51,180 bases of DNA, taken from assembly GCA_946414075.1 (NCBI GenBank), contig CAMKNA010000013.1, forward strand, positions 1-51,180, in the 5' to 3' direction. Source of the DNA: an uncultured Fibrobacter sp. (GTDB taxonomy: Bacteria > Fibrobacterota > Fibrobacteria > Fibrobacterales > Fibrobacteraceae). Below the pieces are notes generated by a model. It saw nothing but the letters and a program-made list of their open reading frames with translations, did no database searches and was not told where the DNA came from. This document shows, one piece after another, positions 13,814 to 22,511 of this stretch (within the stretch, counting starts at the first letter, position 1; each line of letters begins with the position of its first letter). Made by a program: the position numbers and the translations under genes.

Positions 13814-15243
13814 CCTTCGACGGGCACGCCGATGTAGTCGGCCTGGGCCTTGGTGAGGGTCGTCAGGTGAACGCCGAGTTTTTCGAGGTGGAGGCGTGCG
13901 ACCTTCTCGTCGAGGATCTTCGGGAGCGTATAGACGACACCGCTTTCGTACTTGATGCCGGCGACGGTCTGCTTGCCCTGGGCGTTGAGCCAGAGGTCGA
14001 TCTGTGCGATGGTCTGGTTCGTGAAGGAGGCACTCATCACGAAGCTCGGGTGACCGGTAGCGCAGCCGAGGTTCAGCAGGCGGCCTTCGGCGAGCACGAG
14101 GATGCTGTGGCCGTCGGGGAAAATCCATTCGTCGTACTGCGGCTTGATTTCGTTACGCTTGATGCCCGGAATCTTCTTGAGGCCGGCCATGTCGATTTCG
14201 TTGTCGAAGTGGCCGATGTTACCGACGATGGCGCGGTGCTTCATCTTGCTCATCTGCGCGGCGCTGATGATGCCGGTGTTGCCGGTGGTGGTCACGAAGA
14301 TGTCGGCGTAGCCAACGACTTCGTCGAGGGTCTTGACTTCGTAGCCTTCCATCACGGCCTGGAGTGCGCAAATCGGGTCGATTTCGGTGATGATCACGCG
14401 GGCGCCCTGGCCGCGGAGGGACTGGGCGCAGCCCTTACCCACGTCGCCGTAGCCGCACACGACTGCAATCTTGCCTGCCATCATCACGTCGGTGGCGCGG
14501 TTGATGCCGTCGATGAGGGAGTGGCGGCAGCCGTAGAGGTTGTCGAACTTGGACTTGGTCACGGAATCGTTCACGTTGATTGCCGGGAACTTCAGGCGGC
14601 CAGCCTGGGCCATCTGGTAAAGGCGATGCACGCCGGTGGTGGTCTCTTCGGAAACGCCGCGGAGAGCTTCACGGGCGCGGGTCCACTGCTTGGGGTCCTT
14701 CTCGAAAATCTTTTTGCAGGTGGCAAGGAACACGCCCCATTCTTCGCTGTCCTTTTCGGGATTGAATTCGGGCACCTTGCCCGCGTCTTCGAATTCGGCG
14801 CCACAGGTCACCAGCATGGTGGCATCTCCGCCATCGTCCACAATCAGATCAGCGGTCTTGCCATCGGGCCACACGAGGGCACGGGCGGTGTTTTCCCAGT
14901 AGTCTTCCAGGGATTCGCCCTTCCAGGCGAACACGGGCACGCCCTGGGGGTTCTCGATGGTTCCCTTCTTGCCGACCACGACGGCGGCGGCGGCGTTATC
15001 CTGGGTGCTGAAAATATTGCAGGAGACCCAGCGCACATCGGCACCCAGGTCTACAAGCGTCTCAATCAAGATGGCGGTCTGCACGGTCATGTGGAGGCTG
15101 CCCATAATGCGGGCACCGGCCAGCGGCTTTTTGCCGGCGTATTCCTTGCGCAGCGCCATCAGGCCCGGCATTTCGGTTTCGGCCAAGTCCAGTTCCTTGC
15201 GACCTTCAATCGCAAGGTTAATATCCTTAATTTTGTATTCCAT
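13783..15243 (-). CDS. ahcY: Adenosylhomocysteinase
   Basis: 486 aa. Hydrolyses S-adenosylhomocysteine to adenosine and homocysteine, the salvage step of the methyl cycle, in the cytosol. The sequence aligns over its full length with the family: N-terminal [23 protein letters not shown], substrate-binding [12 protein letters not shown] motif [25 protein letters not shown], and C-terminal KADHYRY. The large insert typical of plant/many bacterial forms (~150-190) is present. The start is ATG 15243, with AAGGAA upstream and a good promoter at 15280-15308. The 3' end and UTR are duplicated downstream in the 199-bp repeat. Confidence 0.97.
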   Translation of the reverse strand: MEYKIKDINLAIEGRKELDLAETEMPGLMALRKEYAGKKPLAGARIMGSLHMTVQTAILIETLVDLGADVRWVSCNIFSTQDNAAAAVVVGKKGTIENPQGVPVFAWKGESLEDYWENTARALVWPDGKTADLIVDDGGDATMLVTCGAEFEDAGKVPEFNPEKDSEEWGVFLATCKKIFEKDPKQWTRAREALRGVSEETTTGVHRLYQMAQAGRLKFPAINVNDSVTKSKFDNLYGCRHSLIDGINRATDVMMAGKIAVVCGYGDVGKGCAQSLRGQGARVIITEIDPICALQAVMEGYEVKTLDEVVGYADIFVTTTGNTGIISAAQMSKMKHRAIVGNIGHFDNEIDMAGLKKIPGIKRNEIKPQYDEWIFPDGHSILVLAEGRLLNLGCATGHPSFVMSASFTNQTIAQIDLWLNAQGKQTVAGIKYESGVVYTLPKILDEKVARLHLEKLGVHLTTLTKAQADYIGVPVEGPYKADHYRY

Positions 15244-15271
15244 AGAAAAATTCCTTAAATAAAATCTTATC

Positions 15272-15300
15272 TATGCATAAATATAGTTTTATGCATAAAA
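15272..15300. promoter_or_regulatory. Two TATGCATA palindromes overlapping the ahcY promoter
   Basis: TTTTATGCATAAAA (15287-15300), a perfect 14-bp palindrome, fills the spacer between -35 and -10. TATGCATA (15272-15279) sits at the start point, 18 bp centre to centre. This is a typical layout for a dimeric repressor. The divergent rsmA gene could also be affected. Confidence 0.5.
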
Positions 15301-15308
15301 GTGGTCAA
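15280..15308 (-). promoter_or_regulatory. ahcY promoter (TTGACC-N17-TATATT)
   Basis: -35 TTGACC (15308-15303), 17-nt spacer, -10 TATATT (15285-15280), with an expected transcript start near 15273, ~30 nt before the ATG. It is the best-formed promoter in the window. Confidence 0.7.
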
Positions 15309-15319
15309 GCGTTTTTTTC

Positions 15320-15325
15320 TATCTT
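15320..15325 (+). promoter_or_regulatory. -10-like TATCTT, leaderless start of rsmA
   Basis: TATCTT, then TCCGGCT (7 nt), then ATG 15333; no Shine-Dalgarno. Confidence 0.45.
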
Positions 15326-15332
15326 TCCGGCT

Positions 15333-16145
15333 ATGGACAGAGCACGCCGCCGCAAGTTTGGCCAGAACTTTCTGGATGTTCCCACCGCAAAGCTAATTGC
15401 AGGGGACCTGCCCGCCAATGAAGGCGACTGCGTGCTGGAAATTGGCCCTGGGCACGGCGCGCTGACCGAGCACCTGTTGGACCGTGCCGTGCAACTCACT
15501 GCCGTCGAAATCGACGAGCAGTGCGTTGAATTTCTGAAACAGAAATTCCAGGGCCGCGAGAACTTCCACATCCAGAACATAGACTTTCTCAAGTTCGACC
15601 TGCAAGCCTTCCTAGACGCCCACGAAAAGCCCTGGGTCACCGGGAACCTGCCCTACAATGTGTCCACCGCCATCATCGCAGGCCTCATGCCCAAGCTGCA
15701 CCTGACCAAGGGCTTTATGGGCATGGTCCAGCTGGAAGTGGCCGAACGCATTTGCGCCGCCCCGTGCAGCAGCAATTACGGCAGCCTCTCCGTTCTGGTG
15801 TCCGCCTACGCCGACACGCAAATTCTCCGAAAAATCGGCCCCGAGCACTTTACGCCACGGCCCAATGTGGACAGCGCCACCATGCTCCTTACGCCCCGGG
15901 CCAATGCCCTGCAGGCTCCCGACGGATTTTTCGACTTCGTGCGGGCCGCCTTTACCCAAAAGCGCAAGACCCTAGCCAATTCCTTCGGCAGGGCCTACGA
16001 CAAAAAGAAAATCCAGGAAGCCATCGAGCTCCTGGATTACCCTGCCACTGTCCGGGCCGAAGAACTTTCGCCTGAACAGTTCCTGGAATTTTACAAGGTC
16101 CTTACCCTACCGCAGCTGGATACGCCTGGTCTGCGAGAGGCCTGA
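15333..16145 (+). CDS. rsmA: 16S rRNA (adenine1518-N6/adenine1519-N6)-dimethyltransferase
   Basis: 270 aa. Dimethylates two adjacent adenines in the 3' hairpin of 16S rRNA during 30S maturation. Motifs: KFGQNFL near the N-terminus, SAM-binding EIGPGHGALTE (36-46), acidic AVEIDEQCVEFL, catalytic GNLPYNVST, and C-terminal FTQKRKTLANSF. The start is MDRARRRKFGQ at 15333, at the family position; the upstream ATG at 15273 would add 20 unrelated residues. The 3' end overlaps the convergent GH5 gene by 39 bp. Confidence 0.95.
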   Translation: MDRARRRKFGQNFLDVPTAKLIAGDLPANEGDCVLEIGPGHGALTEHLLDRAVQLTAVEIDEQCVEFLKQKFQGRENFHIQNIDFLKFDLQAFLDAHEKPWVTGNLPYNVSTAIIAGLMPKLHLTKGFMGMVQLEVAERICAAPCSSNYGSLSVLVSAYADTQILRKIGPEHFTPRPNVDSATMLLTPRANALQAPDGFFDFVRAAFTQKRKTLANSFGRAYDKKKIQEAIELLDYPATVRAEELSPEQFLEFYKVLTLPQLDTPGLREA

Positions 16146-17924
16146 GCCCTTCAGCTGCACAATGTAGGCCCCAGCTCTTAGGCCGCTCAAGTCCAGCGTC
16201 CCGGGGCCATGCAACTGGCGCCTCAGCATCACACGGCCCTGCATATCCAGAACACCCACGGAAACATTTTGCCTGCTGCCGAAGATTTCCATGACACGGC
16301 CATGAAGCCTGGTCTGCAAGCCCACCGTGGGGCGTGCGGCCACAATCCCATCGACAATCTCAATGGGCTGGTCATGGACAATCCTGTTGCCTTCTTCGTC
16401 CACTTCCAGGAGCCCATAGTTGACACTGTCCGACGAATCCATGGATTTTGCCCAGAAGGCGTCGAACATCAGGTCGCTGGCGGACACCCCGCCCAAGTCG
16501 AAGTTGATATAGGAGGTGCCTTCTCTCAAAGCGATGGAAGATTTATTCGCAGTAAAGGAGCCTTTTGTCTTTGGCAAAGTCAGCGTGGTCGAACCCGCAA
16601 TCCCATCTACCGTGTACGAAATTTCTATATCCTTGTTGGGAGCCTGGTACCTGAACACCAGCTTATAATGTCCATCGGCTGGGACACTGTTCATCTTGTA
16701 CCTGGCCCAGGCCTCGGTGCCATCGGTAACCACATAGATGTTCTCAAAGGCGCTGACATTTTCATCGTGAATAGGCTTAATGCCACTGTAGTCGTTGTAG
16801 TTTTCGGCTTCGATAGACTGCGTGAACTCGCCTTCACCGGTCCACTCGAATTCATGTATAGTGGCACTGCCGTTAAAAGCAGAACAGTCGCTGTAAGTAG
16901 GCTGCGTCAGGCCCATTTGCGACAGGGTCTTGCCAGAATTAAAGCCCTGGATCATCCTTCTCACATACTTGCCCGACTGCGTCAGCTGACTTTCTTGCCA
17001 ATAGCCACTGGAACCGCCACCAGAAATGGCCGAAGAAGTTTCATTCTTGTCATATACGGACCAGTTGGCCCAGCTATACCCCAGGCCTTCGATCCAGGCC
17101 ATCCAAGAATCGATGTAGCTCGTATTGAAGGCTCCATTACCGTCGGCCTCGGATGTTCCCCATTCCGTAATGAATACGGGGAACTTCTGGCAACTGGCCC
17201 TGAGCAGCGGGGTCTTTAGGCCTGCGTGCCCCTCGTCAGAGGCGTAGAAATGGAGGACATAGCCGATATTGCTATAGCCCGTTATGGGGTCCTTCTGGGC
17301 AGCGCCAATCCCCTGGGAATAGCGCTCCGTGCCCACCAGGATAATGCCGTTGGGGTCGTTGGCGCGAATCGCCTTTATCACAGTCTCGGCATAGGACTTG
17401 ATGGTTGACCAGGATGTCAGGGCACGGCCCTGCCAATGATCCGTATCCGTAGCACCATTGCAGTCGTTGTACAGGGGCTCGTTATAGATTTCGTAGATGA
17501 CATGCTTGTAGCCCTTCTGCTTTACCTCTGCAGACACGCTAGAAAAAAAGCTGACCGCCTGGTTCGTGGCCTTGTGGGCACAATGGGAATGGTTGTCGAT
17601 GATCACATAGATTCCCGCACTGTTTGCCCACGACATCATGCTACTGGCAAGGCTCGTGCTGAACTGGGATATGGGGGCACGCACAACGGAGGCGCTCCAC
17701 CCCGTGTTGGCATCGGTAGAAGCCAGGGTCTTTACCACATTCTCATTGAACCAGCCGCCAGCCCACTGGTCCCAGAAAAGGCTCATACCGCGCAACTGGA
17801 CCACATTGCCGTGCTCATTGACAAACTTTCCATCGTTATTGATGGAAAGGGCCCCATTGACAGACAACGGGGACGCGTAAAGAAGGGCCGCCAGGCAAAC
17901 CACCCAAAAGAGTATCTTATGCAT
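16107..17924 (-). CDS. Secreted GH5 endoglucanase with CBM and T9SS C-terminal domain
   Basis: 605 aa. Signal peptide (1-~17), GH5 catalytic domain (~25-330) with acid/base E149 in IYNEP and nucleophile E254 in ITEWG, closest in style to subfamily 2. A CBM6/35-like module starts at IEAENY (371) and ends ~492 (ARYKMNSVPADGHYKLVFRY). A C-terminal Por/T9SS-type sorting domain follows (~540-605: VSVGVLDMQGRVM…LDLSGLRAGAYIVQL). It likely cleaves beta-1,4-glucan at the cell surface or outside. ATG 17924 is chosen for GAGG seven nt upstream and a clean signal peptide; two ATGs further upstream add charged residues. TAAATT lies ~40 nt upstream. Confidence 0.9.
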   Translation of the reverse strand: MHKILFWVVCLAALLYASPLSVNGALSINNDGKFVNEHGNVVQLRGMSLFWDQWAGGWFNENVVKTLASTDANTGWSASVVRAPISQFSTSLASSMMSWANSAGIYVIIDNHSHCAHKATNQAVSFFSSVSAEVKQKGYKHVIYEIYNEPLYNDCNGATDTDHWQGRALTSWSTIKSYAETVIKAIRANDPNGIILVGTERYSQGIGAAQKDPITGYSNIGYVLHFYASDEGHAGLKTPLLRASCQKFPVFITEWGTSEADGNGAFNTSYIDSWMAWIEGLGYSWANWSVYDKNETSSAISGGGSSGYWQESQLTQSGKYVRRMIQGFNSGKTLSQMGLTQPTYSDCSAFNGSATIHEFEWTGEGEFTQSIEAENYNDYSGIKPIHDENVSAFENIYVVTDGTEAWARYKMNSVPADGHYKLVFRYQAPNKDIEISYTVDGIAGSTTLTLPKTKGSFTANKSSIALREGTSYINFDLGGVSASDLMFDAFWAKSMDSSDSVNYGLLEVDEEGNRIVHDQPIEIVDGIVAARPTVGLQTRLHGRVMEIFGSRQNVSVGVLDMQGRVMLRRQLHGPGTLDLSGLRAGAYIVQLKGSGLSQTRRIQLR

Positions 17925-18014
17925 ATCTATCCTCATTCCTCTAATCCCCAAAGCACTCCCCTAAATTTAGATTGTTTTTCCCCTTATATTCCCTTATGTA
18001 ATAATTATTTACAC

Positions 18015-18046
18015 AAAAAGAGACTTTTTGAAAGTCTCTTTTCTTT
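18015..18046 (-). terminator. Terminator of the GH8 gene
   Basis: Perfect 12-pair stem AAAAGAGACTTT/AAAGTCTCTTTT with TTG loop (18016-18042), followed on the minus strand by a T-rich tail, 25 bp after the GH8 stop. Confidence 0.75.
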
Positions 18047-18066
18047 TGTGTGATTTGTATCAAGCC

Positions 18067-19401
18067 CTAGCGTTTCATATTGCCGTTCAGCAGCTGCAGG
18101 TACAGCAACTGGATACTCGGTTCAAAGTAGTTGGTACCAGAACCCAGGGCCGTGTTCAACAGCCTTTCGTTGCAGTCCTTCAAGAAATCCGCATACTTGC
18201 TGTCGATCATGCCAAGGGCGCAGAAGGCCCCCTTGTGGGCCACGGAGCCAACGGCAACGCCAGTTGTCGTCACCTCGCCCTGGTACTTGTAGCGCTTTAT
18301 GGTATTCTGGATGTTGCCATCAGTAATACCCACGGCAAATTCCGCAGCCTTTTTGATCATGGCCTTTACGCGGTCGTCGCCGAACCAGGAATAGTACCAC
18401 ACCAGGCGCCAGGGGATACGCACCCCTTCAAGGCCCCAGTACTCGTTCAAGTCTCCCGTCGAAGAACCGTTCTCCGGGTTCGTGGGGGTACCGTTAATGT
18501 CGCACCAGTCGGGCCACAGGCCATTACCTGCTTCCTGAACCTTCTTCATGTACTCGATGGTGCTTTCCAAAACCTGTTCCCATTTTCCGGCGCGTTCCGT
18601 GTCGTACATCGAGAATAGCTTTACGGCCACCAGGGAGAAGTAGCTGATGTTATAGACCTTTCCGGTAGAGAGCATGTCGCCAGCATCGGCAGGCACTATC
18701 AGGTGGGACTCCGGATTGACTTCCTTGGCCATCATGGAAGAAGCTTCCTCAATGGCGTGCTGCAGGTAGGTGTTGTCGTTATTGGGCTTGCCCCACTTTT
18801 CGTGGGCAATGAGCAGGGATGCCGCAATGTCCAGGTCTGCATCGGAAGCAGAGGAACCGTGCCCCGTCCTGAAACCGGTTATCTTCCACATCATGTAGTA
18901 CTGCTTGTCGTCTGGCGCAAAACGGAAGGCCAGGTAATAGTTCATCAGGGCATCGTAGCGGGTCTTGTCGCCCTGGAACACGGCCACCAGCATTCCATAG
19001 CCGATACCTTCGGACACGGTGTTTTCGGGCTGGTCGAACTTGATACGGGCCGATTTTTCCAACAAGGGCAACCTGGACTGGCTAATCAGCGAAGTGTTTG
19101 TAACCTCCTCACCAAAGGTGACATAGTACCTGCCCATCCAGCTATCGTAAAAGGCCTTGGCCCCTTCGGCGTTCTTGTTCGAAGGGTAGTAGACCGTGCC
19201 CGGCTGGATATCGCTACCGGAATCGCCAGAACCACCGGAAGAACTTCCCGGGTTGTCGTGATGGTCGTGATTGTCTGGATTGTCGGGCGTACTGGAGTTG
19301 GAGCTACCAGGGTCCTGGGGGGACACCGGCGTAGAGTCGTCACTAGAACAGCCCCACAGGGACATGGCCACGGCAACAGATAAAATGAGCAGTTTCTTCA
19401 T
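18067..19401 (-). CDS. GH8 glycosidase lipoprotein (endoglucanase/xylanase type)
   Basis: 444 aa. Lipoprotein signal with lipobox LWGC (Cys18) and a long Ser/Pro/Asp/His linker (19-68) that would reach from the membrane. The GH8 (alpha6/alpha6) domain follows: acid E131 in SEGIGYGM and the family signature ASDADLDIA with catalytic D187. The last third (RIPWRLVWYYSWFGDDR, SVAHKGAFCALG, NYFEPSIQLLYLQLL) matches the barrel closure. It acts on beta-1,4-glucan or xylan; specificity is not resolved. GAGGTT precedes the ATG. It stands alone between two terminators. Confidence 0.92.
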   Translation of the reverse strand: MKKLLILSVAVAMSLWGCSSDDSTPVSPQDPGSSNSSTPDNPDNHDHHDNPGSSSGGSGDSGSDIQPGTVYYPSNKNAEGAKAFYDSWMGRYYVTFGEEVTNTSLISQSRLPLLEKSARIKFDQPENTVSEGIGYGMLVAVFQGDKTRYDALMNYYLAFRFAPDDKQYYMMWKITGFRTGHGSSASDADLDIAASLLIAHEKWGKPNNDNTYLQHAIEEASSMMAKEVNPESHLIVPADAGDMLSTGKVYNISYFSLVAVKLFSMYDTERAGKWEQVLESTIEYMKKVQEAGNGLWPDWCDINGTPTNPENGSSTGDLNEYWGLEGVRIPWRLVWYYSWFGDDRVKAMIKKAAEFAVGITDGNIQNTIKRYKYQGEVTTTGVAVGSVAHKGAFCALGMIDSKYADFLKDCNERLLNTALGSGTNYFEPSIQLLYLQLLNGNMKR

Positions 19402-19478
19402 AAATAACCTCAGGTAGAAGATACATTATTTAAAGGCGATTTTCAATTCATTTTTGTATAAAAAAAGTCTACAAACGA

Positions 19479-19505
19479 CAAGGGGAAGGCAAAGCCTTCC
19501 CCTTG
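19479..19505 (-). terminator. Strong terminator of the secreted beta-sandwich gene
   Basis: Perfect 12-pair stem CAAGGGGAAGGC/GCCTTCCCCTTG with AAA loop; T-rich sequence follows on the minus strand, 24 bp after the stop at 19529. Confidence 0.8.
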
Positions 19506-19528
19506 CTGTGAGTATAATCACATTGGAA

Positions 19529-20578
19529 TTACTTCAGAATCACCTTCTGAGAGTAGTTCACGGACTTGCCCTGAACGCGGACCATGTAGACACCGGCGTC
19601 CAGAGAAGCGAGGTTCATGGTGGCAGAGCCACTCAGCACCTTGCTTGCAACCACCTGGCCACGGAGGTTCACCACTTCCACATTGGCAGAAGCGGAGAGA
19701 CCAGCGATGGAAAGGGTGCGATTGCTGAGCAACACCTTGGCGGCAGCGGCGCTGTTCACAGCGGCAATACCGGTAGAGGGGGCACCAGCGCCGCAGCCTT
19801 TACCTTCGGCTTGCCAACCCAGCTGGGTAAGGCCGAATGTAACGGTCTGGGGAGTTGTCGTACCGTTCTTGACACGGAACTTGACGCTGACAGCGTAATC
19901 GGTAGCCGTGCTAATGGTGGTAGAGTGGTCGTCGTCCCACTTGTCCTGGGTAAAGTCGCTCCAAGCTAAGGTGATAGCGTTAGAACCATCGGGAAGTTCC
20001 ACATACCAGGTGTCGTAGCCATAGGTGTTTTCGGGCCAACCCAGTTCCATCTGGATAACACCGTTACCCGAGTAGGAATAGGCAAGGCAGAAGCCACCCT
20101 TGTCAGTGATGCTGATGTAGGATTCATCCTTTTTCCAGTTGAAGCCGATACCAGTCACACCGGGAACGGAGGTAGACACGCCAGTAGCGGAAAGTTCAGC
20201 CCAGATACCCTTGTCCGGATCCAGGTTGCCACCAGCAAGCATGCCACCTTCGGTTTCATCGGTAGTGATGAGCTTCCAGGTGCCATCGTTGTTCTTGGTG
20301 GACGGCTGAACATTAGCCACGGTACCGTTCTTCACCTTCTTGCCGTCTTCCCAGGAGTCGGTAGCATCATAGGCGAACCACCAACCGGCGGTAGCCTTGA
20401 AGCAGGCGTCACCATAGTCTTCCATTTCACCAGGAGCGCCACCAGTACAGGCAACCACTTCGGGAGTCTGGACTTGCCAAGACTTATCCTTGTCCCAAGT
20501 GATGTCGAAAAGGCTACCACCAGCAAACGCAGTCGTTGCGGCAGCGGCCAAGCCGAAAATTGCAAGATTCTTGTTCAT
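19529..20578 (-). CDS. Secreted beta-sandwich protein with T9SS sorting domain
   Basis: 349 aa. Signal peptide (MNKNLAIFGLAAAATTAFAG), then a ~240-residue, Trp/Tyr/Gly-rich, all-beta region with several Cys (CTGGAPGEMEDYGDAC, GGFCLAYSY). Near its end is a carbohydrate-binding-like pattern (ITLAWSDFTQDKW…SVKFRVKNGTT…FGLTQLGW). The C-terminus (~275-349) is a T9SS-type sorting domain (VEVVNLRGQVV…LASLDAGVYMVRVQGKS). No glycosidase motif is seen, so binding to plant polysaccharide is inferred. GAGAGAG precedes the ATG. Strong promoter-like AT tract and strong terminator suggest high expression. Confidence 0.75.
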   Translation of the reverse strand: MNKNLAIFGLAAAATTAFAGGSLFDITWDKDKSWQVQTPEVVACTGGAPGEMEDYGDACFKATAGWWFAYDATDSWEDGKKVKNGTVANVQPSTKNNDGTWKLITTDETEGGMLAGGNLDPDKGIWAELSATGVSTSVPGVTGIGFNWKKDESYISITDKGGFCLAYSYSGNGVIQMELGWPENTYGYDTWYVELPDGSNAITLAWSDFTQDKWDDDHSTTISTATDYAVSVKFRVKNGTTTPQTVTFGLTQLGWQAEGKGCGAGAPSTGIAAVNSAAAAKVLLSNRTLSIAGLSASANVEVVNLRGQVVASKVLSGSATMNLASLDAGVYMVRVQGKSVNYSQKVILK

Positions 20579-20611
20579 AATTCTCTCTCTTTTTTAAGGT
20601 TATGATATTAA

Positions 20612-20640
20612 AATATATCTTTTTTTTGAAAAAGCAAAGG
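20612..20640 (-). promoter_or_regulatory. Promoter of the secreted beta-sandwich gene
   Basis: Minus-strand CCTTTG (20640-20635), 17 nt, TATATT (20617-20612). The TTTG…TATATTTT spacing recalls the FCB-group -33/-7 elements. The leader is ~30 nt. Confidence 0.4.
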
Positions 20641-20687
20641 GATTTTCCGCTTTATTTTTGTTTTTTTACAAAAATGTGCGGGAAATC
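20641..20687 (-). terminator. Long hairpin closing the six-gene operon
   Basis: Ten-pair outer stem GATTTTCCGC/GCGGGAAATC (one T-G) with an inner ATTTTTGT/ACAAAAAT stem, two bp after the last stop at 20690. There is no canonical T-run, but the following minus strand is T-rich. Confidence 0.5.
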
Positions 20688-20689
20688 AC

Positions 20690-21748
20690 TTACTTCCTCT
20701 TTTTCTTGGGCTGATAATTGATATCAGGCCGCAAAACCTGCCCCACGGTCACCAAAAGGGACACAATCGGCTCCTTGTGGTCACCAGACAGGTCGTACAG
20801 GGCCACCCCACCCAAACCGGACTCCTTGACATACTTGGCAAACTCCCTGAAAGAGGGGATGCCGTTAAAGACAATCGTCTCCGTAGAGCTGACGGCCACC
20901 TCGCTCCAGGAAGCTTCGTCGAAGGTCACCTTGTAGTCCGGGCCGTCAAAGGCCTTCATCAGGTCCTTGTACGAAAGCACCCCTTCGTTGCCAGAACCCA
21001 CCCCCTCGTAGGAAGAACCCAGGCCGCTGGCCTTGTAGAAGGACTTGCCGTACATGGGTATGATGGGGACCATCTTTTCGGCGGCAAGGCCCGCCCCGAC
21101 ATAGGCGTCAATGACCTCCCTTGCCTTTTTCAGGTTGGCATTGGGGGCCACGGAAGTGATTTCTTCGCTCATCTGGTCGGTGAAATAGATAGACGCCGAA
21201 GCCAACTTGCCAAAGACATCGGAACCATAGGCCGAAGCCTTGGAAGCGTCATTGCTCAGGTTGGCAGAAACCTTGACACCGGCATCGGCCAAGGCAGCGA
21301 CAATCTTCTTGAACACGGCAAAGTCGTCGGATTCTTCGGGAACCCAGTCCAGCTCGATGCCTTCGGCCTTGTACTTCGAAAGTTCACTCTTGGCCGAAGC
21401 GACAAAGGCCGCCAAGGCGTCGTCGCCAGCGCCCAGGGCACGCATGGCGTCCTCGTTGCCGGCACCACCCACGGAGATAATCAGGTCCACCTTGTTCTGT
21501 TCGGCCAGGGCCGCCAGCTTTTCCAGGTTGGGCCCGTCGTTTTCGTCGGCCAGGGCCAACTCGCCCGACTCCGCCGGGACCAGGGACACATAGCGGATTT
21601 CGGTCAAGAACTCGTAGCGGACGTCTTCGGGGGTAAACTGGGAATACTGCAACCAGTAGGGGAAATAACCCGCCACGCGCCCGCCACCGGCGGCGCACAC
21701 CGCCGTCACCAAAACAAGGGAAGCAATGGATAATCGTCTAAAGAACAT
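20690..21748 (-). CDS. GH18-fold protein lacking the catalytic glutamate
   Basis: 352 aa. Signal peptide, then a TIM-barrel of the GH18 chitinase type: GYFPYW on strand 1, SVGGAGN (the SxGG motif) and EGIELDWV where the family has DGxDxDxE. In the longer numbering from 21754, E131/E134/D136 are conserved in kind but position 138, the proton-donor Glu, is Val (codon GTT on the minus strand), followed by PEE. Later GH18 features remain (SIYFTDQM, KMVPIIPMYGKSF, GLGGVALYDLSGD). Probably a glycan-binding or structural pseudo-enzyme; a shifted Glu140/141 is the alternative. It ends in basic KKKRK. ATG 21748 follows GAGGTG; a GTG six nt upstream is less likely. Last gene of the operon. Confidence 0.78.
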   Translation of the reverse strand: MFFRRLSIASLVLVTAVCAAGGGRVAGYFPYWLQYSQFTPEDVRYEFLTEIRYVSLVPAESGELALADENDGPNLEKLAALAEQNKVDLIISVGGAGNEDAMRALGAGDDALAAFVASAKSELSKYKAEGIELDWVPEESDDFAVFKKIVAALADAGVKVSANLSNDASKASAYGSDVFGKLASASIYFTDQMSEEITSVAPNANLKKAREVIDAYVGAGLAAEKMVPIIPMYGKSFYKASGLGSSYEGVGSGNEGVLSYKDLMKAFDGPDYKVTFDEASWSEVAVSSTETIVFNGIPSFREFAKYVKESGLGGVALYDLSGDHKEPIVSLLVTVGQVLRPDINYQPKKKRK

Positions 21749-21755
21749 GGTCACC

Positions 21756-22496
21756 TCACTTTACCACATATTTTTGATTTGTCTTGGAATCGTAGCAGAA
21801 ACGCCACGCACTGTAGACCAGCATGGCCGGTGCAGACCCAAGGGTATCGGGAACCACCTTGCTAAAGGGGGTGCTCTTCTCGTCGGACTTGGTGCAGTAG
21901 CGGTAAGCCCTACCTTCCAGGGAGCCCAGCAGCAAGTAGTGCTGTTCCATAAGGCTCTCGTCGTAGGGGAACTTCTCCAAGAAGGCCTTGTCCTCCTTAA
22001 GGTTTGGCTTGCCCGTCTGCTGCTTGTTGAATTCGAACATGGCAGCCTTCTCGTCGCTATCCAGCGAATCCACGCCCTTCCACAGGCTGTCGGCAAAGCC
22101 GACATAGGTAGAGAATACCTTGTGGGCAAAGGCCGAATCCGCCAGGAAGGCTTCGTTGTCGGCATTCATATTGGCCTGGGCGGCTGCACGGGCATCCTTG
22201 GCTATCTTTGCCCCTGTAGGGGGCATAGTCCCCTCGGCCACAATGACAATCTCGCCTTCGGGCGTTATAAAGGCCTTCTTTATGGTATCGAGCCGGGCCT
22301 GGTTGTAAAAGCCATGGTCCTTCAGGTCCTTACGGGCCTGCTGGTACTTTACATCAGGGTTAAGCTCAAGGTATTTTTCCAACGAATAGTCGTCGGGAAG
22401 CCCCGTGGCCTCGGTCTCGTCGATTCCCATATCAGAACAGGCGACAAGGCCCAAGGCAAGACTAAGGCAAGCGCCAATTTTTTTACTTATACGCAT
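21756..22496 (-). CDS. Lipoprotein of the surface operon, unknown
   Basis: 246 aa. Lipobox GLVAC (Cys20) followed by an acidic tether. The body is mainly helical and highly charged (SLEKYLELNPDVKYQQARKD, AKIAKDARAAAQANMNADN), and the C-terminal third has three Cys/Tyr-rich strands (RAYRYCTKSDEK, YSAWRFCYDSK). No domain recognised. Fifth gene of six: stop 7 bp before the GH18-like start, start 15 bp after the third barrel gene. Confidence 0.7.
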   Translation of the reverse strand: MRISKKIGACLSLALGLVACSDMGIDETEATGLPDDYSLEKYLELNPDVKYQQARKDLKDHGFYNQARLDTIKKAFITPEGEIVIVAEGTMPPTGAKIAKDARAAAQANMNADNEAFLADSAFAHKVFSTYVGFADSLWKGVDSLDSDEKAAMFEFNKQQTGKPNLKEDKAFLEKFPYDESLMEQHYLLLGSLEGRAYRYCTKSDEKSTPFSKVVPDTLGSAPAMLVYSAWRFCYDSKTNQKYVVK

Positions 22497-22511
22497 CTAC
22501 TCAACCTCTTT

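Noticed and set aside
13795..15258. 487-codon open frame on the plus strand opposite ahcY
   Set aside because: It mirrors ahcY exactly and has His/Gly/Val-rich composition typical of antisense frames in a high-GC3 gene. ahcY is unmistakable on the other strand.
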